Under the pieces are notes generated by a model. The model searched no databases. It was not told the origin of the DNA and worked only from the letters and a program-made list of their open reading frames with translations. From NCBI GenBank assembly GCA_002418205.1, contig DIDP01000038.1, positions 10,916 to 74,915 of the forward strand: a stretch of 64,000 nt of DNA, given 5' to 3'. Both the position numbers and the translations under genes were made by a program. Below, piece after piece: positions 26,501-34,085 of the stretch. Origin of the DNA: Anaerolineales bacterium UBA5797. GTDB taxonomy: Bacteria > Chloroflexota > Anaerolineae > Anaerolineales > Villigracilaceae. The number at the start of each line of letters is the position of its first letter. Within the stretch, counting starts at the first letter, position 1.

Positions 26501-27112
26501 ATGACCGAACTCACTCCATCACAGAAATCTCTCGCCGATGAACTCCTCTCCGCGGGCTGTATCAAATTCGGAGAATTCACCCTCAAATCGGGACTCAAGA
26601 GTCCCATTTACATTGACCTGCGCAGGATCATCTCTTATCCCAAACTGTTGGAGCAGATCGGCACAGCGTATTTGCCTTTGCTCAAAGATTTGAAATTCGA
26701 CCGCATCGCTGGTTTGCCGTACGCGGCGATTCCGATAACAACTGCGATTTCCCTCGCGGGTAACTATCCCATGATCTACCCGCGCAAGGAAGTGAAGACC
26801 TACGGCACGAAAGCCGAGATCGAAGGCGACTATCACGCGGGCGAGACAATCGTTGTCATTGACGATCTTGCCACCACAGGCGGAAGTAAATTTGAAGCCA
26901 TCGAAAAATTGACAGGTGCGGGCCTGGTCGTGAAGGATGTCGTCGTGCTCGTGGATCGCCAATCAGGCGCGAAAGAATCGCTGGCGCAAGCAGGCTATTC
27001 CATGCACGCGGTGCTGACAATCAGTCAATTATTGGAATATTGGGAAGAGAATGGAAAGGTGGAGAAGGATAAAATTGAGGAAACGAGGAAGTTTTTGGCA
27101 GAAGGTAAATAA
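26501..27112 (+). CDS. pyrE: Orotate phosphoribosyltransferase
   Basis: 203 aa. It attaches PRPP to orotate to give OMP. FTLKSGLKSPIYIDLRRIISYP is the orotate-side loop, RIAGLPYAAIPITTAISLAG and MIYPRKEVKTYGTKAEIEG form the flexible Lys loop, and TIVVIDDLATTGGSKFEAIEKL is the PRPP-binding signature. The C-terminal helix (QLLEYWEENGKVEKDKIEETRKFL) is charged. Size is normal. It converges with the higBA pair, with a hairpin terminator between them. Confidence 0.95.
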   Translation: MTELTPSQKSLADELLSAGCIKFGEFTLKSGLKSPIYIDLRRIISYPKLLEQIGTAYLPLLKDLKFDRIAGLPYAAIPITTAISLAGNYPMIYPRKEVKTYGTKAEIEGDYHAGETIVVIDDLATTGGSKFEAIEKLTGAGLVVKDVVVLVDRQSGAKESLAQAGYSMHAVLTISQLLEYWEENGKVEKDKIEETRKFLAEGK

Positions 27113-27115
27113 CAA

Positions 27116-27152
27116 AGAACTCGGAGATTTCTGCTAAGCATCTCCGAGTTCT
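27116..27152. terminator. Terminator hairpin between pyrE and higA
   Basis: A perfect 13-bp inverted repeat AGAACTCGGAGAT/ATCTCCGAGTTCT with an 11-nt loop lies between the convergent stops. No long T run follows on either strand, so it may act mainly as an mRNA end-stabiliser. Confidence 0.6.
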
Positions 27153-27155
27153 GCA

Positions 27156-27461
27156 TTATGCTGCAGTTGATTTCACTTTCACCACATCCCATATCACCTC
27201 GGGGTGTTTCGCAGCAACTTGTAAAAGTACCCGCGCCGCGCCTTCGGGAACGCGCCGCCCTTGCTCCCAGTTTTGCAGGGTCTTGACGCTGATTCCCATT
27301 AATGCTGCAAACTCGGGTTGTGAAAGTTTATAGTTTGATCGGATTTCCTTTACATCAGGAACTTCAATCTCATATGAACGGGACGGTTTTGCCTTGCCGC
27401 GCAGAATCTTTCCGCCTTCGCGGACGCTTGCCACCAATTCATCGAACAATTCGTCTTTCAT
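27156..27461 (-). CDS. higA: HigA-type XRE antitoxin
   Basis: 101 aa. The C-terminal half is a Cro/CI helix-turn-helix (YKLSQPEFAALMGISVKTLQNWEQGRRVPEGAARVLLQVAAKHP). The N-terminal region (MKDELFDELVASVREGGKILRGKAKPSRSYEIEV) is typical of antitoxins paired with RelE/HigB toxins. ATG at 27461 overlaps the toxin stop (ATGA), which fixes the start. It is expected to bind and inhibit the toxin and to repress the operon through the palindrome at 27791-27805. Confidence 0.88.
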   Translation of the reverse strand: MKDELFDELVASVREGGKILRGKAKPSRSYEIEVPDVKEIRSNYKLSQPEFAALMGISVKTLQNWEQGRRVPEGAARVLLQVAAKHPEVIWDVVKVKSTAA

Positions 27462-27775
27462 GTGAACTCCTTTTCCACGATCTCGCGCAATACCTTCAAC
27501 TGTTGCGGAGTCAGATCGTCCTTTTCGTTTTTTGGATACATGAACAGCATCAAAATTTGATCCTCGGCAACGACCCAATAATAGATGGCTCTCACGCCGC
27601 CTCGTTTGCCGCGTCCGCTCATCGACCAGCGCACTTTTCGCAAACCGCCGCTCCGTGGGATGATCGCTCCCATTTCGGGATGGGCGAACAAGACAACCTG
27701 CAATTGGCTGTATTCATCATCCGTGAGCAGAGATGTAACCTGACGGGTAAAGATGCTGGTTTCAATGAATTGCAT
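27458..27775 (-). CDS. higB: RelE/HigB-family ribosome-dependent RNase toxin
   Basis: 105 aa. MQFIETSIFTRQVTSLLTDDEYSQLQVVLFAHPEMGAIIPRSGGLRKVRW is the N-terminal helix pair and first strands of the HigB/RelE toxin fold. KRGGVRAIYYWVVAEDQILMLFMYPKNEKDDLTPQQLKVL follows, with the Arg and the K-x-E-K-x-D-L ending that is characteristic of this toxin subgroup. The gene precedes the antitoxin with a 4-bp overlap. It is the second toxin-antitoxin pair in the pyr region. Confidence 0.88.
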   Translation of the reverse strand: MQFIETSIFTRQVTSLLTDDEYSQLQVVLFAHPEMGAIIPRSGGLRKVRWSMSGRGKRGGVRAIYYWVVAEDQILMLFMYPKNEKDDLTPQQLKVLREIVEKEFT

Positions 27776-27790
27776 ATGTTTCTTATAGTA

Positions 27791-27805
27791 TACGCCAATG
27801 GCGTA
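27791..27805. promoter_or_regulatory. Operator-like palindrome of higBA
   Basis: TACGCCAATGGCGTA is a perfect 7+1+7 palindrome. It lies 15 bp before the higB ATG and overlaps the -10-like TATACT on the - strand. This is the expected position for autorepression by HigA. Confidence 0.6.
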
Positions 27806-27862
27806 CCAGCGTCAAGCGAGCAAGTATTTCTACATGTTAGAATCTTATGAAAAAGGCAGCTC

Positions 27863-28327
27863 ATGAACAAAAAACACACCTTCAAAGCCACCATTATTGA
27901 TGCAGGCGGAGGCGGCGCGTTCGTGGAAGTGCCGTTCGATGTGGAGGAGGCGTTCGGGGCGAAAAAGCCCAGGGTCAAAGCGATGATCGAGGGAGTGCCG
28001 TATCGCGGATTGTTGACTCGCATGGGCGGAGCGAATCACATCCTGATCATCCTTAAGGGAATCCGCGCGCAGATCGGGAAAACGTTTGGAGACGAGATTC
28101 AGGTATCGGTCGAGGCTGATGCGGAGCCGCGGGTGGTCGAGATCCCCAGGGATCTGATGAAGGAGTTGAAAAAAGATAGGGAAGCCAAATCCTTCTTCGA
28201 CAAACTCTCGTACACCCACCAAAGGGAATATGTGAAATGGATTGAGGAGGCGAAGAAGGATGAGACGCGCCAGAATCGAATCGTCAAAACGATGGAGATG
28301 TTGAAGATGGGCAAAAGAGGACGATAG
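27863..28327 (+). CDS. YdeI/OmpD-associated family protein with DUF1905 domain
   Basis: 154 aa. The N-terminal ~95 residues form a DUF1905 beta barrel (HTFKATIIDAGGGGAFVEVPFDVEEAFGAKKPRVKAMIEGVPYRGLL). The C-terminal helical part has VVEIPRDLMKELKKDREAKSFFDKLSYTHQREYVKWIEEAKKDETRQNRI, the YdeI-like segment. Molecular function is unknown for the family. It starts a run of closely spaced + strand genes (methyltransferase, DinB, NUDIX, pyrD; gaps 14, 9, 2 and -1 bp), so it may be in one transcript with pyrD. Confidence 0.87.
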   Translation: MNKKHTFKATIIDAGGGGAFVEVPFDVEEAFGAKKPRVKAMIEGVPYRGLLTRMGGANHILIILKGIRAQIGKTFGDEIQVSVEADAEPRVVEIPRDLMKELKKDREAKSFFDKLSYTHQREYVKWIEEAKKDETRQNRIVKTMEMLKMGKRGR

Positions 28328-28341
28328 TTCATGGAGCCGAA

Positions 28342-29070
28342 ATGAAGAGACGCGGGCAGAGTACATTGAAGGAAAGATTGAGATACGTGAACAAGGCGTA
28401 TCGGAAGAGCGGTCCGGTTGAAGTGGTGCAGACCTGGATGCAATTGCCGAGGGGTAACAAGATCGCCCTGCCTTCGAGATTCGGTCACGAGGACATCCGG
28501 TGTGCGGACAGTCTGGTCGAGTATTGCGTAAATGAATTCTCGCAAGCGGGAGAGGTGGTCTTCGACCCCTTTGCCGGTTTTGGGACGACTTTGATGATTG
28601 CCGAAGAGTTGGGGAGACAGGGTTACGGCATTGAATACAGCAAAGGCAAGGCAGACTATGTGCGGAAATTGCTCGAACGTCCGGAGCGTCTGATCCACGG
28701 CGATTCGCGTAAACTATTGGAGTACGATCTGCCGCTCATCGATCTTTGTTTCACGTCACCGCCCTATACGAATCGGAGCGACACAGAAAACCCGTTTGTG
28801 GATTACCGGCAAAAGGGATTCGACTATCCGTCCTATTTGCAGGAAATGGGGAGCATCTTTTCACAGGTGGCTCAAAAGATGAAACCATCCGGTCGTTTGG
28901 TGATCGAGGCTTCCAACCTGAAAAAGGACGGGGAGGTTACAACCCTGGCATGGGATATTGCGCGCGAGGTGTCGCGGATCTTTCACTTCGACGGGGAGAC
29001 GGTCATTTGCTGGGAGGAATATGGCTATGGCTATAATCATAGTTACTGCCTTGTCTTTTCCAAACCATAA
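28342..29070 (+). CDS. Orphan DNA methyltransferase, N6-adenine/N4-cytosine type
   Basis: 242 aa. VVFDPFAGFGTTLMIAEELGRQGYGIEYSKGKADYVR is the SAM-binding motif I region, and CFTSPPYTN is the catalytic (D/N/S)PP(Y/F) motif IV. Motif I comes before motif IV, unlike the beta class where TSPPY comes first. A candidate target segment lies between and after (NPFVDYRQKGFDYPSYLQEMGSIFSQVAQKMKP). No restriction endonuclease or specificity gene is adjacent, so it is probably a solitary methylase. The recognition site is unknown. RNA modification by this fold cannot be excluded. Confidence 0.85.
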   Translation: MKRRGQSTLKERLRYVNKAYRKSGPVEVVQTWMQLPRGNKIALPSRFGHEDIRCADSLVEYCVNEFSQAGEVVFDPFAGFGTTLMIAEELGRQGYGIEYSKGKADYVRKLLERPERLIHGDSRKLLEYDLPLIDLCFTSPPYTNRSDTENPFVDYRQKGFDYPSYLQEMGSIFSQVAQKMKPSGRLVIEASNLKKDGEVTTLAWDIAREVSRIFHFDGETVICWEEYGYGYNHSYCLVFSKP

Positions 29071-29079
29071 GGAGTTAAC

Positions 29080-29589
29080 ATGCAGCTCAAAGAGTATTTG
29101 ACAGAACTTTACGAGTACAACTATTGGGCGAACAGACGTTATCTTGCCGTGGCTGAGGCGCTCACCGAGGAACAGCTCTTCCGCAGGCAGGGGCACTCGT
29201 GGGATAACGTCCATGCGGTGTTCGTACACATGATGAGTTCCGAGCGGATGTGGCCCCAGCGCTGGCGCGGCGAAAAAGCGGAATTTCTGGACGCGAAGGA
29301 TTTCCCGACCATTGCATCCGTCCGCAAATACTGGGTGGATGTGGAAAAGAATATGCGCGCCTTCATTGCGGGGCAGACCGAAAAGTCGCTGCTGCGCGAG
29401 GTCACCTACACCAACCCGAAGGGAGAAACGTTCACCCTGCCGTTGTGGCAGATGGTTGTCCAGCCGCCGAACCACAATACGCATCATCGCGGGGAACTGG
29501 CGGCGATGTTCGCGCTCATGGACATTCCCCACCCCGAAGAGGAGATCGTGCAATACTTTCTGGATAAGAGCGGGCAGAAGAAGTTTTGA
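29080..29589 (+). CDS. DinB-family protein
   Basis: 169 aa, a four-helix-bundle DinB/YfiT-like metal protein. Candidate metal ligands are in NVHAVFVHMMSSERMW (His) and NHNTHHRGELAAMFALM (HNTHHRGEL, the family's C-terminal His motif). These three His residues are the usual divalent metal set. The biochemical role is often thiol transfer (bacillithiol or mycothiol S-transferase) but is unproven here. It sits 9 bp after the methyltransferase gene and 2 bp before the NUDIX gene. AAGGAGTTAAC precedes the ATG. Confidence 0.9.
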   Translation: MQLKEYLTELYEYNYWANRRYLAVAEALTEEQLFRRQGHSWDNVHAVFVHMMSSERMWPQRWRGEKAEFLDAKDFPTIASVRKYWVDVEKNMRAFIAGQTEKSLLREVTYTNPKGETFTLPLWQMVVQPPNHNTHHRGELAAMFALMDIPHPEEEIVQYFLDKSGQKKF

Positions 29590-29591
29590 TA

Positions 29592-30214
<623 letters not shown>

Positions 30215-30215
<1 letters not shown>

Positions 30216-31231
30216 TGTATCCCTTCGTTCGTTCCTTCCTTTTTCGCCTCGATCCTGAAACTGCGCATCAATTGACCCTTCAAACTTTGCGCCTGGCGGG
30301 AGATTTTCCGCTATCGAATTGGTTCCTCCGGCAAGTCTATAAGGCTCCATCCAAGCCTGTTCGGGCATTCGGATTGACGTTCAAGAATCCGGTTGGGCTG
30401 GCGGCAGGATACGACAAGGACGCCGTTGCCATCAACGGACTCTCCGCTTTGGGATTTGGTCACGTGGAAGTTGGCACGGTCACGCCCAAGCCTCAGGCTG
30501 GCAACCCGAAACCGCGCGTCTTTCGGCTGGTCGAGGATGAGGCGGTCATCAATCGGATGGGGTTTCCGGGAAAGGGTGCGGAATATGTTTCCACGAGATT
30601 GCTTCGCTCTGCTCGCAATGACATCGTTCTCGGGGTGAATTTGGGGAAGAACCGGGATACTCCACTCGAGGAAGCGGCAGGCGATTACACCGCCTTGTTG
30701 CGGCGGTTCATGTTTCATGCGGATTATCTGACGATCAATATCTCGTCACCGAATACGGTTGGGCTGCGAAGATTGCAGGGACGTGAAATGCTCGAAAGTT
30801 TATTGAGCGCAATTCACAAGGAACGCCAATCCATATCACTTGGGCGCGGCGGCAACGCCCCCATCCTCGTAAAGGTCGCACCTGACTTGAGTGACGATGA
30901 ACTCGACGATGCGATTGGCGCGATCCTAGATAAGGGCATGGATGGAGTCATTGCGACGAATACGACCCTGGCGCGCGATGGGTTGTGGTCGGGGCATCAG
31001 GGTGAAACAGGCGGGTTAAGCGGAAGCCCGCTGAGGGTCCGGAGCGAGGCGGTTTTGAGTCGGGTGGTAAAACTTGTGAACGGAAGAGTCCCGATCATCA
31101 GCGCGGGGGGCATCATGACCCCCGAGGATGCAAGGAAAAGACTCGCCCTGGGGGCGAGTCTGGTTCAGGTGTACACGGGGTTGATCTATCGTGGTCCTGG
31201 CTTGGTGCGTGAGATCGTGAAAGGTTTGTAG
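30215..31231 (+). CDS. pyrD: Dihydroorotate dehydrogenase, quinone-dependent class 2
   Basis: 338 aa. It oxidises dihydroorotate to orotate at the membrane and passes electrons to quinone. The N-terminal helices (YPFVRSFLFRLDPETAHQLTLQTLRL) are the class 2 membrane-contact region. AFGLTFKNPVGLAAGYDKDA, GTVTPKPQAGNPKPRVFRL, INRMGF and NISSPNTVGLRRLQ match E. coli PyrD, whose catalytic base is Ser (SSPNT). FMN-binding VKVAPDLSDDEL, NTTL and SAGGI are intact. Residues RLLRSARND near 130 are encoded by a piece of the CATTGCGAG palindromic repeat. The gene ends 1 bp from the kinase stop on the other strand, with no terminator between them. Confidence 0.95.
30595..30622. repeat. Partial CATTGCGAG repeat inside pyrD
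   Basis: GAGATTGCTTCG joined to CTCGCAATGACA is the right half of the repeat seen complete at 53291-53381. It lies in frame and encodes RLLRSARND between two conserved pyrD motifs. It appears to replace, rather than lengthen, a surface helix. Confidence 0.7.
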
Positions 31232-31232
31232 C

Positions 31233-33350
31233 CTACTCTGCCGGGCGGATGGCGGCTTGAGGTCCTTCCTTCGGGTCTCTGTAGAAATCTGCGGGCAGGG
31301 GCAGGGGCTGGAAGTTCGCGCCGATCTCCAGTTCGCCGGCGGGGACGTAATAAAGGATCGTCTTTGCATCCGGTCCCAGGTTTAGATCCTGGAACCCGAA
31401 GAATAGGTAAGTGCCATCCGGACTCCAGCGCGCATCGCGGTAACAACATTTGTTGGGAACAGGATAGAGCAATGTGGGTCGGTGATTGATCCAGTTATAG
31501 AGATACAGCTCGCCCCAGCCGTTGTTGCGTCGGGAGGTGTTGAAGACGAATTGCTCCTGTCCGTCCCAATCGAAATCGGGCATCTCACGGTTTTGATATC
31601 CAACCGGGTTGAAGCGCGAACCGGGGAAGTTGTCGCGCAGGTCGATCTTTGCCGGGTCGCAGGCGGTGATATCGAACACGCTCACCTGTTCCGCCTGGGC
31701 TGAGGTGTTGCCGGCAACGCCCCTGAACAACCACGCCACCAATTGATCGTCCTTCGACCAGCGGGCTTCCTCGACAGCCAGCGCCGCCTTGGTCTTTGGG
31801 GTCGGGAGGATGCACGCCTCCTCCCCCATCGCGAACAGGTCACTGCGCGACTTGATGTTCCTGAACCGCTCGAAATCGAACGGCAAAACAAAGATCTCAC
31901 TGCTCATCGCGATCATCACCCGGGTGCCGTCATGTGATATCTGAAAGGCATCCAGCGTGATCGCGGATGGGAAACTGGTGAGCGTATCCACCACATCGGT
32001 GGACACGGTGTAATACTTGATGACCTTTCCACTGAGGAACAGGAGGGTATCCCGGTCCAGCCATTGCAGGTCGTTCTTCGCAGCGCCATCGGTCGTCAGT
32101 TGCTTGAGATCAGACCCGTCCACGTTCATCAACCAGAGTTCGTTGTTGGCAACGAAGGCGATCTTGTCCGCGCCGCCCAGCACGGGCAGTTGCGGCACGG
32201 CGGGCGTGTCCGTCATGGGGATCGGCGTATCGGTCGGGGTATCCGTTGGAGCCGCTACAACGGAAACATCCTCGGTTGGTTGGACGGGTTCGGATGTCGC
32301 GGTGGCGGGCGCGGAGGTCTGTGTGGCGATTGCCGCGGGCGGTTCCGTTTCAACGGGACGATTGATCCCGTTAAACACGAGGTATCCACCTCCAAGCATT
32401 CCGAGCAAGAGGATCGGGACGATGACGAACCACATGTTGAAGGCGGGCTTTGGCTGTGCTGCCACCTTGGCACCGGCGAGCACGGTCTTTGGCGCCGCGC
32501 CTTTCATGGCTCGCGTACGAAGCGCTGTTTCTCCGTCCACACCGACGGATCGGAGTGCCTCCACCATTTCAACGGCGGTGGCGTAACGCTCCTCCTTGTT
32601 TTTTGCCATCGCGGTCTGGATGATGGTGTCCACCTCTTTGGGCAGTTTCGGGTTCGCTTCCAAAATATGCGGGACAGGTTCGGTAATATGCTTGATCGCA
32701 ACCGCCATGGGCGTATCCGCCTCATAGGGCTGCCTGCCGGTCAGCATTTCAAAAAGGATGATGCCCAGCGCATAAATGTCCGAGCGCCCGTCAACGGTCT
32801 CGCCGGAGGCTTGTTCGGGCGCCATGTAAGCCGGCGTGCCGATGATGGCGCTTCCGGTGACACTGCTCCCCTGCGCCTGTGACAATTTGGCAATGCCGAA
32901 GTCTGAAATATAGGGGACGCCCTTGCTGTCGAACAGGATATTGCTTGGCTTCAGGTCGCGATGGACGATCCCCTTCGCATGCGCCTCGTCCAGTCCCGGG
33001 GCGATCTGCCCGAGGATCCTGACAGCCTCCTGAATGCTCATCACCTTGGATTTGATGCGTTCCGAAAGCGAGCCGCCATTCATGTACCGCATGACGAAGT
33101 AGGGCTGTCCGCCTTCGTCTCCCACGTCATACACCGGCACAATGGATGGATGTTCAAGCTGGGCAATGATCTTCGCCTCGCGCTCGAACCTTAACCTGAA
33201 CTGTGGATCGGAATGCAGGAGCTCGGAAGGCAGGACCTTCACCGCCACTTCACGCTCGAAGCGTGGGTCGTATCCCTGGTAGACGGTTGCCATGCCGCCG
33301 CGTCCCAATTCTGCTTTGATTTCGTAGCGCCCGATCTTCTCTGGTTGCAT
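31233..33350 (-). CDS. Membrane Ser/Thr protein kinase with C-terminal beta-propeller-like sensor
   Basis: 705 aa. The kinase domain is at residues 1-265: GRYEIKAELGRGGMATVY (Gly loop), VAVKVL (ATP Lys), HRDLKPSNIL (catalytic loop), ISDFGIAKL (Mg loop) and YMAPEQASG (activation segment). All catalytic residues are present. A juxtamembrane region precedes one membrane helix (MWFVIVPILLLGMLGGGYLVF, about 340). After a Pro/Thr-rich linker the extracytoplasmic part has TolB/WD40-like repeats (GADKIAFVANNELWLMNVDGSDLKQLT; DGTRVMIAMSSEIFVL; RWSPDGTYLFFGFQD). The architecture is that of a PknB-like receptor kinase. ATG at 33350 (MQPEKIGRYE) is the natural start; 20 codons upstream add only a poorly conserved stretch. 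Confidence 0.92.
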   Translation of the reverse strand: MQPEKIGRYEIKAELGRGGMATVYQGYDPRFEREVAVKVLPSELLHSDPQFRLRFEREAKIIAQLEHPSIVPVYDVGDEGGQPYFVMRYMNGGSLSERIKSKVMSIQEAVRILGQIAPGLDEAHAKGIVHRDLKPSNILFDSKGVPYISDFGIAKLSQAQGSSVTGSAIIGTPAYMAPEQASGETVDGRSDIYALGIILFEMLTGRQPYEADTPMAVAIKHITEPVPHILEANPKLPKEVDTIIQTAMAKNKEERYATAVEMVEALRSVGVDGETALRTRAMKGAAPKTVLAGAKVAAQPKPAFNMWFVIVPILLLGMLGGGYLVFNGINRPVETEPPAAIATQTSAPATATSEPVQPTEDVSVVAAPTDTPTDTPIPMTDTPAVPQLPVLGGADKIAFVANNELWLMNVDGSDLKQLTTDGAAKNDLQWLDRDTLLFLSGKVIKYYTVSTDVVDTLTSFPSAITLDAFQISHDGTRVMIAMSSEIFVLPFDFERFRNIKSRSDLFAMGEEACILPTPKTKAALAVEEARWSKDDQLVAWLFRGVAGNTSAQAEQVSVFDITACDPAKIDLRDNFPGSRFNPVGYQNREMPDFDWDGQEQFVFNTSRRNNGWGELYLYNWINHRPTLLYPVPNKCCYRDARWSPDGTYLFFGFQDLNLGPDAKTILYYVPAGELEIGANFQPLPLPADFYRDPKEGPQAAIRPAE

Positions 33351-33460
33351 AATGTTGCAAGTATACCTACCCCACTGGGCGAACGCAAGAATAAATGCGT
33401 GACAAAACACGAATAAAACCGCAAGGTGAAGGTACTTTTAGGTTAACGCAATCGTAACGT

Positions 33461-33486
33461 CACAAAAGGGGCTTTTGTGGTATATT
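33461..33486 (+). promoter_or_regulatory. Promoter with overlapping palindrome for the 33497 gene
   Basis: TATATT (33481-33486) is a -10-like box 10 bp before the ATG, so the mRNA would be nearly leaderless. Directly before it CACAAAAG-GGG-CTTTTGTG (33461-33479) is a perfect inverted repeat occupying the -35/-10 spacer, a typical operator position. Confidence 0.45.
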
Positions 33487-33496
33487 CTCGTCCACT

Positions 33497-33859
33497 ATGG
33501 ACGACAAAATCACCATCATAGAAGGGCCTCCCCCCGTATTCGAAGCCGTGAACGATGGCTGGGCGTTGAGCCTGAACGAGAGCGCCAATCTTTCGATCCC
33601 CGCCCTGACCCGCTTGCGGACATTCAACGGTCCTGCGCTGGTGGAGCGTTGCTACCGCGCCTGGAACTCCAAATCTCCCATCCACCTGCATTACCGCAAC
33701 GACATGGGCATGGAGCAGTCTGCGCCCATTCTTGCGGCACGCAATGTGGAGACACCCGAAGGACACGTGCTCCTTTTGTGGGTGTACCTCGACCAGGATA
33801 AAGTCGAGTATGAGATCGACGCAGAGGACGACGATTCGGACGAAAATAATCTGGAATAA
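33497..33859 (+). CDS. Small acidic protein, unknown function
   Basis: 120 aa, not recognised. It starts MDDKITIIEGPPPVFEAVNDGWALSLNES. The middle segment ALTRLRTFNGPALVERCYRAW and HLHYRNDMGMEQSAPILAARNVETPEGHVLLLWVYL suggest a small alpha/beta fold. The C-terminus is highly acidic (EIDAEDDDSDENNLE). There are no membrane segments. It is monocistronic: its own promoter lies upstream and a terminator follows 5 bp after the stop. It is transcribed divergently from the kinase gene. I assign no function. Confidence 0.8.
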   Translation: MDDKITIIEGPPPVFEAVNDGWALSLNESANLSIPALTRLRTFNGPALVERCYRAWNSKSPIHLHYRNDMGMEQSAPILAARNVETPEGHVLLLWVYLDQDKVEYEIDAEDDDSDENNLE

Positions 33860-33863
33860 CGCA

Positions 33864-33889
33864 AAAGACCGGACGAAAGTCCGGTCTTT
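33864..33889 (+). terminator. Terminator of the 33497 gene
   Basis: An 11-bp perfect stem AAAGACCGGAC/GTCCGGTCTTT with the GAAA tetraloop lies 4 bp after the stop. The U tract is only the TTT of the stem. Confidence 0.75.
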
Positions 33890-33916
33890 GATTCAATCTA
33901 GCTGATTTTTATCATA

Positions 33917-33944
33917 TTGACGGGTATTTGATTCTCATGATAAT
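33917..33944 (+). promoter_or_regulatory. Promoter of gdhA
   Basis: TTGACG (33917-33922), a 16-bp spacer and GATAAT (33939-33944) form a good sigma-70-like promoter. Transcription would start near 33951, giving a leader of about 135 nt before gdhA. Confidence 0.6.
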
Positions 33945-34011
33945 CTTAAGACACAGATATGCTTTATTGGGCAATATGTAATGACTGAGAGATTGACATA
34001 ACCCAGAAACA

Positions 34012-34049
34012 AAGCGGGCACCCGTTCCGGGATGCCCGCTTATATTTTT
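34012..34049 (+). terminator. Leader hairpin with U tract before gdhA (candidate attenuator)
   Basis: AAGCGGGCA/TGCCCGCTT (9 bp) plus an inner CCC/GGG stem with one bulged A is followed by ATATTTTT. It lies inside the predicted gdhA leader, 37 nt before the ATG. As the promoter lies upstream of it, it is either an attenuator or the end of a short leader RNA. Confidence 0.6.
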
Positions 34050-34085
34050 CTCTATTACTCAAAACATTACCTCAGGAGAACAATA

